From Paenibacillus yonginensis (GTDB lineage: Bacteria > Bacillota > Bacilli > Paenibacillales > Paenibacillaceae), in contig NZ_CP014167.1 of NCBI RefSeq assembly GCF_001685395.1, forward strand, positions 3,043,501 to 3,107,500: a stretch of 64,000 bases of DNA. The letters are read 5' to 3'. Below are positions 18,454 through 27,895 of this stretch, one piece after another (position 1 is the stretch's first letter; every line of letters starts with the position of its first letter). The translations under genes and the position numbers were made by a program. The notes beneath the pieces are model-generated. The model did not search any database, was not told the origin of the DNA, and worked only from the letters and a program-made list of their open reading frames with translations.

Positions 18454-19809
18454 ATGAGCTACCAAACTTATTTTGAGAACCGCAGAGAACAACATTTAAA
18501 TGAACTCAAGGAATGGCTCTCTATTCCGAGTATCTCCGCTATTTCGCAGCATAAACCCGACGTGAACCGTGCGGCCCAGTGGCTCGCCGATACCTTGAAA
18601 CGCGCCGGACTCGAAAATGTCTCCATCAACGAAACAAAAGGCCATCCAATCGTGTACGCCGACCATCTGCATGCGCCGGGCAAACCGACGATTCTGGTAT
18701 ACGGCCACTATGACGTGCAGCCTGTGGATCCGCTGAACCTTTGGCAGACGCCTCCGTTCGAGCCGGATGTCCGTGACGGAAAGCTTTTCGCGCGCGGCGC
18801 AACGGACGACAAAGGCCAGGTATTTTTACATATCAAAGCCGTTGAAGCCATTCTTGCCGAAGAGAAAGAACTTCCGGTCAATATCAAATTCTGCATTGAA
18901 GGCGAAGAAGAGGTATCCAGCCCGAATCTGCCGATTTACCTCGAGCAGCATCAAGATAAGCTGGCAGCCGACGCGGTGCTGATCTCCGACACTTCCCTGA
19001 TTGAAAAAGGCAAACCAGCTATCTCCACGGGTCTGCGCGGTTTGTGCTCTCTGGAGCTGACGATCAACACGGCCAACACCGACCTTCATTCCGGCTCTTT
19101 TGGCGGCGGCGTACCCAATGCCCTGCATGCCATCGTCACTCTGCTGAACTCGCTTCATGACGTGGAAGGACGTGTGGCCGTTGAAGGCTTCTACGACGAT
19201 GTCGCTCCACTTTCGCCTGAAATGCATGCCGAATTCGAGAAGCAGCAGTTTAATGAGGAGAAGCTGAAACAGGATCTCGGCCTGACTTCCCTGTTCGGCG
19301 AACCGGGTTATACGTTTGTAGAGCGCGTTGGCGCCCGTCCTACCCTGGAGATTAACGGCCTGTACGGCGGCTTCCAGGGCGAAGGCTCCAAAACGGTTAT
19401 CCCTAAGGAAGCGCATGCCAAAATCACCTGCCGTCTGGTGGCCAACCAGAATCCGCATGACATTTTGGAGAAAATCGAACGCCATCTCAAAGCTAATGTG
19501 CCAACCGGCGCTGTGCTGACGTTCTATCCGGGTGAGAAAGCTTTTGCTTTCAATATCGACCCTTCCCAGCCGATGCTGCAGAAAGCCGCTGACGCCTATG
19601 AAAAAGTGTACGGAACCCGCGCCCTCTTCACGAAAGACGGAGGCTCGATTCCGATCGTCGAAACCTTGTCCCGCGTGCTGAAGGCTCCGGCCGTGCTGAT
19701 GGGCTTTGGTCTTCCAGACGAGAACCTGCATGCGCCAAACGAGCATTTTAATCTCGAGAACTTCGATAAAGGTCTTCTGACCATTGTCGAATACCTGAGA
19801 TCTCTGTAA
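18454..19809 (+). CDS. M20-family dipeptidase
   Basis: Zinc dipeptidase of the M20/ArgE/CPG2 family (DUG1/CNDP-like), cytoplasmic. First metal site VYGHYDVQPVD (about residues 79-89), then RGATDDKGQ with the bridging Asp, and IEGEEEVSS with the catalytic Glu pair. DLHSGSFGGGVPN marks the dimerisation lid, and PDENLHAPNEHF near the end holds the last metal His. The length of 451 residues is typical. GGGAGG lies 13 bases before the ATG. Single gene with a strong terminator. Confidence 0.93.
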   Translation: MSYQTYFENRREQHLNELKEWLSIPSISAISQHKPDVNRAAQWLADTLKRAGLENVSINETKGHPIVYADHLHAPGKPTILVYGHYDVQPVDPLNLWQTPPFEPDVRDGKLFARGATDDKGQVFLHIKAVEAILAEEKELPVNIKFCIEGEEEVSSPNLPIYLEQHQDKLAADAVLISDTSLIEKGKPAISTGLRGLCSLELTINTANTDLHSGSFGGGVPNALHAIVTLLNSLHDVEGRVAVEGFYDDVAPLSPEMHAEFEKQQFNEEKLKQDLGLTSLFGEPGYTFVERVGARPTLEINGLYGGFQGEGSKTVIPKEAHAKITCRLVANQNPHDILEKIERHLKANVPTGAVLTFYPGEKAFAFNIDPSQPMLQKAADAYEKVYGTRALFTKDGGSIPIVETLSRVLKAPAVLMGFGLPDENLHAPNEHFNLENFDKGLLTIVEYLRSL

Positions 19810-19822
19810 AATTTCCTGACAC

Positions 19823-19870
19823 CAACCGCCCGTTTCGCTCTGAACTCCAGAGAGGAATGGGCGGTTTTTC
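19823..19870 (+). terminator. Terminator of the dipeptidase gene
   Basis: AACCGCCCGTTT pairs with AATGGGCGGTT, with an inner CTCTG/CAGAG stem, and ends in TTTTT. Confidence 0.85.
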
Positions 19871-20333
19871 TTTGATTTCAGCTTGATAAACGATCCATAA
19901 CTGGATATATATACTATCCCATCCCATCTAAATTAGCCCATTGCAAAATTTTATCAGTCTTTTTTAATTCTCGCTTTAGCTTTCTCTGTTTGCCGGCATG
20001 TCCGTTCTTAACGGCAGGCTTAAAGCCGCCCATTGTCCCAAACCTTTGATACTACTGGAGTTGCGCAGCTTCTTGGCCAGACAATTAACCGTCGTTAAAG
20101 CGTCCTCATAGGGCAAAAATAACTCAATTTGTAAACGGTTAATTGAGCCCTTTTGTAAGCGCAACCATTCGTGCAGATGGCGTTCCATCGCCTTGACGCT
20201 TCACTTTTTCCCATGATAGGGTAGTTAACAAGAAGCCGAAAATTACTTTTTATTCCAAATGAAGCATACAAATTTTTGGCTCGTCTGCAGGATGAAACCT
20301 CACCAATCTACTAGAAAAAGGGGATGATGAGTT
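19871..20333. other. Intergenic region with only a doubtful small gene
   Basis: No recognised gene or RNA. The only open frame of note is the 70-codon one listed separately. The stretch before the HAD gene is AT-rich and may hold its promoter, but no clear -35/-10 pair was found. Confidence 0.4.
19976..20188 (-). CDS. Doubtful small protein
   Basis: A 70-codon open frame beginning MERHLHEWLRLQKGS, not recognised. AAGG lies only about three bases before the ATG, so the ribosome site is poor. It fills a gap in which no other gene is found. It may be a fragment of an older gene or a chance frame. Confidence 0.25.
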   Translation of the reverse strand: MERHLHEWLRLQKGSINRLQIELFLPYEDALTTVNCLAKKLRNSSSIKGLGQWAALSLPLRTDMPANRES

Positions 20334-21002
20334 TTGATCAAAGGATTTATTTTTGATTTTGACGGCACGATTATTGACACAGAGACAGCTTGGTATTATG
20401 CGTTTAGAGACGCTTATGCCGAACATGGGGTTGAGCTGACGCTCGAGCAGTACTCCACCTGCATCGGAACGGATCTAAACGACTTCAATCCTTATGAGTA
20501 CCTGATGACCGATTTGAAGCTGCCGCTCGATAAAGAGGCATTCAGGCAGTCCATCCACCGCCGCCACAGCGAGCTGATGGAGCTGGAAGCGATCCGGCCT
20601 GGTATTCAGCAGTATCTGGATGCGGCCAAAGAAGCCAACCTGAAGCTGGGCATTGCCTCAAGCTCCTCCAGGGAGTGGGTAGAGAAACATCTGGATCAGC
20701 TCGGCATCACCGATTATTTCGAATGTATCAAAACCTCGGACGATGTAGCAAAAGTGAAACCTGACCCCGAGCTGTACCAGCAGGCGCTGCAATGCCTGAA
20801 CCTGAAACCCGAAGAGACCGTTGCGATCGAGGATTCGCCGAACGGCTCCAGAGCTGCGGCGGCCGCAGGACTGCACTGCGTTGTGATTCCCAACGAAATC
20901 ACCCGGTTTCTTGAGTTTCAAACTCCGCATCACCAAACCAGTCGTTTAAGTGACCTCGATTTTGACCATGTCGTATCCCGCAAGCTTTTTCTTGAAGCCT
21001 GA
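20334..21002 (+). CDS. HAD-family phosphatase, beta-phosphoglucomutase-like
   Basis: Haloacid-dehalogenase hydrolase with a C1 cap, 222 residues. Motif I is FDFDGTIIDTE (nucleophile Asp), motif II ASSSSREW, and motif III/IV KVKPDPELY...IEDSPNG. These enzymes act on sugar phosphates. The start is a TTG with AGGGG ten bases upstream; two nearby ATGs are out of frame. It stands 180 bases ahead of mtlD in the same direction, so a role on hexitol or hexose phosphates is a reasonable guess only. Confidence 0.88.
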   Translation: MIKGFIFDFDGTIIDTETAWYYAFRDAYAEHGVELTLEQYSTCIGTDLNDFNPYEYLMTDLKLPLDKEAFRQSIHRRHSELMELEAIRPGIQQYLDAAKEANLKLGIASSSSREWVEKHLDQLGITDYFECIKTSDDVAKVKPDPELYQQALQCLNLKPEETVAIEDSPNGSRAAAAAGLHCVVIPNEITRFLEFQTPHHQTSRLSDLDFDHVVSRKLFLEA

Positions 21003-21184
21003 GTTTAGCAGATCTGACACCGCCCCTGTCTCTAAAGCGTTACCCGCTATCCACGTGGTCAACGGAAACCAAGGCACGGGAGAATGGATTCCTGTATCTC
21101 GATTGTTGCCCCAACTGCTTTCTTCCGCTTGTCCTGGCCTTGACCTCGTCAGCATAACCTGACCGAATAAGGAGGAACAACTCT

Positions 21185-22411
21185 ATGAAAGCTGTACACT
21201 TTGGCGCCGGCAATATCGGAAGAGGATTTATCGGCCCGGTATTGTCCCAATCCGGGTATGAGGTTTGTTTTATCGCTAGGAACAAGAAAAAGGTAGACGA
21301 ACTGAAGAGACGCCGGCAGTATCCGGTGGTGCTCGCCAACGAAGACCGGGATTCCTTCCTCGTTCATAATGTGACCGCGCTCAGCTTGGGCGAAGATCAT
21401 GCCGTTGCCGCCTCCATTGCAGAAGCCGACATCGTGACGACCGCCGTGGGTGTGAGTGCTTTAAAAGATATATCAGAGGCGATTGCCAAAGGCATCAGTC
21501 TGAGACTGAAGAAATTTCCCCAAGCCGGACCGCTGCATGTGATGGCCTGTGAAAACGGCATCGGAGCCAGCAGCCTCCTGAAGAAATGGGTGGGGCAGCA
21601 TTTAAGGCCGTCCGAAGCCGAACTGGCGGAGACGCGGGTCGCTTTTCCCAACACGGTTGTCGACCGCATCGTACCGGTTCAGAAGCACAGGGATCCCCTG
21701 CGGGTCATGGTGGAGCCTTTCTGCGAATGGGTGATCGACCGCAGCCAGCTAATTGGCGAGCTCCCCCCTATTCAGGGCGCTAAATTTGCCGATTCGCTTC
21801 ATCCCTATGTAGAACGCAAACTGTTTACGGTAAATACCGGCCACTGCTGCGCGGCTTATTACGGTTATTTGGAAGGGTACGGCACCATTCATGATGCCAT
21901 GCGCGACCCGGGTATCCGTTCCAAGGTTAAAGGAGCCATGCTGGAAACCGGCCGGATGCTGGTTGCCGAACACGGCTTTGATGCCTTCAAACATGAGCTT
22001 TATATCGAGCAAATGCTGGAGCGTTTCGCCAATCCGCATTTTAACGATCAAATTCTCCGCGTCGCCCGTTCTCCGCTGCGCAAGCTGTCCCCAGATGACC
22101 GACTCATTTCCCCCACCCGTAAGGCGAACGAGGCCGGGTTTAAAACGGAGTATCTCGTGTCGGCCATAGCGGCCGCCCTGTTGTTTGATTCTTCCAAAGA
22201 TCCGGAAGCGGTGCAGCTGCAAGCTCTTCTCCGCCAGAAAGGCGTCGAGCAGGTGGTGAAGGATGAGCTGGGTTTTCCTGGGGACCATGCGCTTCATCGC
22301 AAGATCGTCGCCAGCTACCATAAACATTGCCTGAAATATCCTCACCTTGCCCACTCGGGGTTCGAAGCAATGGTCAAGAACAGGCTTCCCTTGGCTTCCA
22401 ATGAGGATTGA
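21185..22411 (+). CDS. mtlD: Mannitol-1-phosphate 5-dehydrogenase
   Basis: Interconverts mannitol 1-phosphate and fructose 6-phosphate with NAD. The Rossmann glycine motif is AVHFGAGNIGRGFIG near the N-terminus. VAFPNTVVDRIVP and the catalytic helix region KLFTVNTGHC (Lys/Asn/His) are conserved. At 408 residues it is about 20-30 longer than most MtlD proteins, the excess being at the C-terminus. AAGGAGGA precedes the ATG. No mannitol PTS genes are near, which is unusual for this enzyme. Confidence 0.93.
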   Translation: MKAVHFGAGNIGRGFIGPVLSQSGYEVCFIARNKKKVDELKRRRQYPVVLANEDRDSFLVHNVTALSLGEDHAVAASIAEADIVTTAVGVSALKDISEAIAKGISLRLKKFPQAGPLHVMACENGIGASSLLKKWVGQHLRPSEAELAETRVAFPNTVVDRIVPVQKHRDPLRVMVEPFCEWVIDRSQLIGELPPIQGAKFADSLHPYVERKLFTVNTGHCCAAYYGYLEGYGTIHDAMRDPGIRSKVKGAMLETGRMLVAEHGFDAFKHELYIEQMLERFANPHFNDQILRVARSPLRKLSPDDRLISPTRKANEAGFKTEYLVSAIAAALLFDSSKDPEAVQLQALLRQKGVEQVVKDELGFPGDHALHRKIVASYHKHCLKYPHLAHSGFEAMVKNRLPLASNED

Positions 22412-22596
22412 CTGTTGGATAAAGAGTCTACGGAATAGGATGAAAAGCAAACCCTGGTCAAAAGGACACATGCCTTTCCTCCTCTAAAGCGGGTTTTCAG
22501 TTTCTACATCACTTCTAGATTTGGCTTGAAGCACGTAAAACAAAATATTTTTATATTACAATAGATTTAATGCAAAACCAAACGAGGTGAAGCCCG

Positions 22597-22784
22597 ATGA
22601 AATGGCAAGAAGTAGCTGCTTTATATCCAGGTCGATTTGACTTAGTGGAAGAATTAAAAGCTAGTTCCAGTCACCGGATGCCCGGTTGGAGGATATGGCT
22701 GTGATTCAGGATTACGAAAATCCAGAAGAAGTCTGGAACGGATACAAATATTTTTACAAGCTGCATCCGACACGTGAACTGTAA
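22597..22784 (+). pseudogene. Frameshifted small conserved gene
   Basis: Frame 1 reads MKWQEVAALYPGRFDLVEEL and runs to a stop after about 35 codons. A second frame continues EDMAVIQDYENPEEVWNGYKYFYKLHPTREL to its own stop. Joined, they resemble the small proteins opening MKWEEVRxLYP that occur in many clostridia and bacilli, usually near 70-75 residues, so a short internal deletion has probably shifted the frame. AACGAGGTG upstream is a good ribosome site. Function unknown even for intact relatives. Confidence 0.6.
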
Positions 22785-22904
22785 GTATTTCACACTAGTC
22801 GCAGGATGTTGAAGTTGTTGAAGAATTCTTCTCCGGTGTCAGGCCACGAGCATGAAGCTGCATCTCCAGCAAGGTTTGCCCGCTGCCTATTTAACCTTAA
22901 CTTG

Positions 22905-22945
22905 TAACAAGCGATGCCGGATTAACGGCCGTCGCTTGTTTTTGT
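22905..22945 (+). terminator. Terminator-like hairpin
   Basis: AACAAGCGA...TCGCTTGTT stem followed by TTTTTG on the plus strand. It may serve the frameshifted small gene upstream. Confidence 0.7.
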
Positions 22946-22964
22946 ATTTTCGCCTATTCCCGAC

Positions 22965-23007
22965 AAAAAAGCCTTCCCGTTTCCCATCAGGGAAGCCGGA
23001 AAGGCTA
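22965..23007 (-). terminator. Terminator of gerE
   Basis: Minus-strand AGCCTTTCC...GGGAAGGCT stem with an inner TTCCC/GGGAA pair, followed by TTTTTT, about 30 bases beyond the gerE stop. Confidence 0.8.
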
Positions 23008-23037
23008 TTTGCATTTTGGGGACTTGAAATGAAGCGA

Positions 23038-23263
23038 CTATATCTTAAGTTCCCCAAGCTTGATCAGCTCGACTACCGCTTGTGCGCGGCCCTTGACGTT
23101 AAGTTTTTGCATGACATTCGAGATGTGGTTTCGGACGGTTTTTTTCACTTATAAACAGTTGTTCTGCAATGTCCCGAGTCGTTTTGTCCTGCACAAGCAG
23201 TTCAAACACTTCCCGCTCCCGATGAGTAAGCAAAAATTTGCTGTTGCGATCGCTGCCCTTCAA
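23038..23263 (-). pseudogene. gerE: GerE late-sporulation regulator, one-base frameshift
   Basis: LuxR-type helix-turn-helix regulator of late mother-cell (coat) genes. Reading begins at TTG 23263, with AAGGAGG ten bases upstream, and gives KFLLTHREREVFELLVQD and TTRDIAEQLFISEK. Then an A7 run (T7 on plus, 23139-23145) throws it out of frame. Dropping one A restores TVRNHISNVMQKLNVKGRAQAVVELIKLGELKI and a stop at 23038, 74 residues in all, exactly the length of B. subtilis GerE. Promoter-like sequence, ribosome site and terminator are all intact, so the frameshift is either very recent or a base-calling error. Confidence 0.85.
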
Positions 23264-23325
23264 AATGTGTCACCCCTCCTTGCCCGGGTTTTGTGGTCTA
23301 ACAAGGTTAAGGGATACAGTCAACA

Positions 23326-23355
23326 CATTTTATGAGGGGGTCCACTTATTGGTGC
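23326..23355 (-). promoter_or_regulatory. Candidate sigma-K promoter of gerE
   Basis: Minus-strand GCACC (23355-23351), 16 bases, then CATAAAATG (23334-23326), close to the sigma-K consensus -35 mACm and -10 CATAnnnTA. It lies about 65 bases before the gerE start. gerE is a sigma-K gene in B. subtilis. Confidence 0.5.
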
Positions 23356-23414
23356 GACGGCGGATTAAAAATGGGCGAACTCCCGGGATACTCGCAAGCC
23401 TCGGCCAGACCCGT

Positions 23415-24944
<1,530 letters not shown>

Positions 24945-25034
24945 TTATATAGTTATAGTAAGAGAAAGCCGCAGATTTGTAAAAAAAGTCACACCGGCTC
25001 AAACAGCTTCGCTTTTCACTTCAGCTGCCTTTGC

Positions 25035-26966
25035 TAGAGTAAAGGGCTGAGTTTTTTTTTTTTTTTTCAGCCCCTCCTCATCAAACCGTACGTGAGGTTT
25101 TCCCTCATACGGCTTTCCGATGTTCGTCATTCATGTGCGTGCGACTTACAAAAGCGTTTTGAGTCCATACATTTGGCAGAGCAACTTAACCTCATTTCCA
25201 GAACTGCGCCAGCGACTACGTTGGCGCTTCTTTGCGTACCACTTCGTTAGCCTTGTGCGGATGTACCCATCTAACTTTGTCATCCATTTGGAACTGTATG
25301 GCGTCGAATAGTAGTTCTTCCAGCCTTGGATTCTCAGGTTGAGCCAGTCCACATGTTCTTGGAACGAAACGTGCCGCATTTTCGGCGGCGCGAGTCGTTC
25401 TTTAACGACTTCCCGAATGTGTTTCTCTGCTTTAACACAGAGCCATTGTTGCGTCGTATAGTACACGCGGTTCTGCCCCGTTTCTGCTTTCGTCTTCCGG
25501 TGGTGCATGCCGAGGAAGTCAAACCCTTCTTCTCCCGTCCATATCCCCACAATCCGCGTCTTTTCCGGATGCAAGGTCAGTTCCAGACGCTCCATTATCG
25601 CTTGAATGAGTTTGTACCCATGGAGCGCATCTTTCTTTGTCTTGCACACGACGACAAAGTCGTCTGCGTACCGCGTGAGTTCCCCGACCTCTTTGCCATG
25701 CTTTTCCCACAATCGGTCGAAGTAGTTCAGGTAGATGTTCGCCAGTAGCGGCGAGATCACCCCGCCCTGCGGCGTTCCCAGATCGGAACGTCTGACCGTT
25801 CCTTCCTCCGTCACTCCTGCTCCGAGCCATTGCCGAATGAGCTTGAGAATGCGTCTGTCGCTGATTCGCATTTCTACCAGTTTCATGAGCTTCTCTTGGT
25901 TAATGTTGTCGAAGTAGCCTTGGATGTCGACGTCGACCACCCAATTGCCTTTGCGGTTGCAGGCTTTACGGATTTGCTCCAGCGCTTGTTTTGCGCCTCG
26001 CTTCGGTCGAAAGCCAAACGAGCATTCCTGAAAATCGGCTTCAAAGATCGGTTCCACTATGAGTTTCGTTGCCATTTGCACGACGCGGTCCCTTACCGTT
26101 GGAATGCCGAGCGGGCGTTTCCGTCCGTCTTTCTTCGGAATGTAGTGACGGCGCACGGGCTGGGGGCGGTAGGACTTCTTCTGGAGCCGTTCTCGGCATT
26201 CCGCTACGAATCGGTCTTCACCCATCTTCGCTATATCTGCCAAGGTTTCACCGTCGATGCCTGCCGCTCCTTTGTTTGCCCGTACTCTCCGCCACGCTTC
26301 CTGTAGCACATCCAATCGATGGACTTTGTCGTACAGTGCATGGAACTTTCTGCTCTTGCTCGTCTTGGCCGCATGACCTAGCTTCTCTTGGAGTTGTTGA
26401 ACTTTTTCTGTTGGTGTCGTTAGCCTTCTGGCATTCACTCACTCGTACCTCCTTGTGAAGCTTGAACAAAGCAGGGCGCCTTCCCTCCCGCAGGTTGTGT
26501 TGTCCTGCGTTCCCCGGTACTATTCGCCCCTCGGACTCCCTTCCTGCAGACGGATCACTTCACCTTTTGGCTTATAGAGCGTCTCTTTACGGTTTCGAAA
26601 AAAAAAATCTCCGTGCAGGGGAGGGTCTCCCCAGTTCACTGCATCCTCTTTCATCCCATGCCGATCCCTCTACGCCGGAGGATTCTTCGCTGACGCTCCA
26701 AGTTCTTATCAGCTTCCATGGCCTTCGCCCATGCTCGCGGGGCTCGGCTTCCTCTTTTCCCTCTTGCGAGGCCTTTTTGACGACGCGGCAGGATTCACTT
26801 TATGTTACGGCCTGACATGTTGCTCGCCCTGTCTCCGACAGGTACTTTCGTCGATACGCTTCTACGCACAGCTTTCGCCATACGCAGGTATCCTAGCTAC
26901 ACAGGGGCTTGGCCCCTCCTGTGACCGGACTTTCACCGGCTAGAAGATGCGTGCTTAGCTGGGCAC
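25035..26966 (-). mobile_element. Group II intron, class C type, with maturase ORF
   Basis: Retroelement read on the minus strand. The 5' end is near 26966 (GTGCCCAGC...). The typical domain I start with GGTGAAAGTCCGGTC follows, then the maturase gene. Domain V is at 25114-25083 (AGCCGTATGAGG..., GGGAAAACC loop, ...CGTACGGTTT). Domain VI has stem GGGGCTGA/CTCAGCCC with a loop of 16 A residues (T16 at 25052-25067), and the 3' end is near CTCTA at 25035. It sits six to eight bases after the T-run of the DoxX terminator, the known target of class C introns. Exact ends are uncertain by a few bases. It appears complete. Confidence 0.88.
25146..26438 (-). CDS. ltrA: Group II intron reverse transcriptase/maturase
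   Basis: Multifunctional intron protein that splices the intron RNA and copies it into DNA. Fingers/palm motifs in order are ANKGAAGIDG, RPLGIPTVRDRVVQMA, ECSFGFRPKRGAKQAL, VVDVDIQGYFDNI, GTPQGGVISPLLANIYL, and the catalytic RYADDFVVV. The maturase (X) domain follows (HVDWLNLRIQGWKNYYS). It ends at residue 430 without an HNH endonuclease domain, as in class C introns. The start is GTG with AAGGAGG nine bases before it. No frameshift is seen. Confidence 0.96.
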   Translation of the reverse strand: MNARRLTTPTEKVQQLQEKLGHAAKTSKSRKFHALYDKVHRLDVLQEAWRRVRANKGAAGIDGETLADIAKMGEDRFVAECRERLQKKSYRPQPVRRHYIPKKDGRKRPLGIPTVRDRVVQMATKLIVEPIFEADFQECSFGFRPKRGAKQALEQIRKACNRKGNWVVDVDIQGYFDNINQEKLMKLVEMRISDRRILKLIRQWLGAGVTEEGTVRRSDLGTPQGGVISPLLANIYLNYFDRLWEKHGKEVGELTRYADDFVVVCKTKKDALHGYKLIQAIMERLELTLHPEKTRIVGIWTGEEGFDFLGMHHRKTKAETGQNRVYYTTQQWLCVKAEKHIREVVKERLAPPKMRHVSFQEHVDWLNLRIQGWKNYYSTPYSSKWMTKLDGYIRTRLTKWYAKKRQRSRWRSSGNEVKLLCQMYGLKTLL

Positions 26967-26973
26967 GCAGAGC

Positions 26974-26997
26974 AAAAAAAGCCCCGCTATGCGGGGC
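26974..26997 (-). terminator. Terminator of the DoxX gene and intron target
   Basis: Minus-strand GCCCCGC-ATA-GCGGGGC followed by TTTTTTT, about 50 bases after the DoxX stop. The intron begins just beyond the T-run. Confidence 0.9.
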
Positions 26998-27048
26998 ATA
27001 AGTCATTCAGCTTCAAAACCTGAACAAACAAGGGGCCGGTACCTTTTC

Positions 27049-27633
27049 TTAATCCCGGTCCGTCAGCCTTCTGCGCCAAGGCGTTCCCAGCTTCGGCAGC
27101 GCCCAGCGGTCAAGCCCGTACCAGCCCGCTACCTTCCAGGCCATGACAAGCCAGGTCGCCAGCACAAACAAAATCGGATTGGTGCTGAGCGTACCGGCGA
27201 ACAAATAGCTTACATTCATCACACCGCCAAAGAAAGCGGCAATGCCGGTCAATAAACCAACAATTAATCCGATCCCGACAAGCACTTCACCGAATGCCAC
27301 CAGATAAGAAAAAACCTTGGCGTTCGGCAGAACAAACTCCCTCAGAAAGGAAGCGTACCATCCGGTCACGTCGGCATGTTCGCCTCCCGCCTCGGCTTTC
27401 GCGAGGGCTCCCTGAAGAAATCCCGTCAGGCCGGCTCCCGCCTTGGAACCAACCCAAGCCTCTGAATTCACTTTCTCCCAGCCGGCCGACAGCCATTCGT
27501 AACCAACATATAATCGGATAATTAGCCAGATCCAAGCAGACCGCGTGCTGGAGAATAGAAAACGCGATACCGGATTTTCCGGAACAATGATTTCTTTCCC
27601 ATAAAGATTCCCAGAGCCAGGCGATTGGTTCAT
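27049..27633 (-). CDS. DoxX-family membrane protein
   Basis: Four-helix membrane protein of the DoxX family (relatives include the small DoxD subunit of thiosulfate:quinone oxidoreductase). Segments seen are RSAWIWLIIRLYVGYEWLSAGWEKV (first helix, about residues 30-54), a soluble loop with GLTGFLQGAL, FSYLVAFGEVLVGIGLIVGLLTG, and a C-terminal NPILFVLATWLVMAWKVAGWYGLD. Function unknown; often linked to redox stress. AAAGGAGAG precedes the ATG. Divergent from the iron operon. Confidence 0.88.
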   Translation of the reverse strand: MNQSPGSGNLYGKEIIVPENPVSRFLFSSTRSAWIWLIIRLYVGYEWLSAGWEKVNSEAWVGSKAGAGLTGFLQGALAKAEAGGEHADVTGWYASFLREFVLPNAKVFSYLVAFGEVLVGIGLIVGLLTGIAAFFGGVMNVSYLFAGTLSTNPILFVLATWLVMAWKVAGWYGLDRWALPKLGTPWRRRLTDRD

Positions 27634-27803
27634 CAGCGATCTCTCCTTTCAGTTTCTGCAGATTTTGGCGTTTCTTTTCATTATCGGATGAGATAGATTC
27701 TTTTATACCCTCAATCAGCAAACGTCTTTATTCTTCCTATTTTACCCTTTCCAATATTTTCTGACATTACAAATTTTATATTTCTTTTTTTCTCGCGGAG
27801 GGA

Positions 27804-27832
27804 TTGACGTAATCCTAAGGTCTGAATATGAT
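27804..27832 (+). promoter_or_regulatory. Sigma-A promoter of the efe iron operon
   Basis: TTGACG (27804-27809), a 17-base spacer, then TATGAT (27827-27832). Transcription should start near 27839, just before the Fur box. Confidence 0.75.
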
Positions 27833-27851
27833 AGGTTTATCCAATTGCAAT

Positions 27852-27866
27852 TGATAATCATTATCA
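27852..27866 (+). promoter_or_regulatory. Fur box
   Basis: TGATAATCATTATCA, a perfect 7-1-7 Fur operator, placed at about +13 to +27 of the promoter and 30 bases before the first gene. It predicts repression when iron is plentiful. Confidence 0.9.
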
Positions 27867-27895
27867 AATAAACTTACATAAAAAGGAGTTTGATT

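Noticed and set aside
18826-19746. Long minus-strand open frame of 306 codons
   Set aside because: It lies wholly inside the M20 dipeptidase gene on the other strand, without a ribosome site or family features.
21749-22471. Minus-strand open frame of 240 codons
   Set aside because: Antisense to mtlD; composition is that of a mirror frame.
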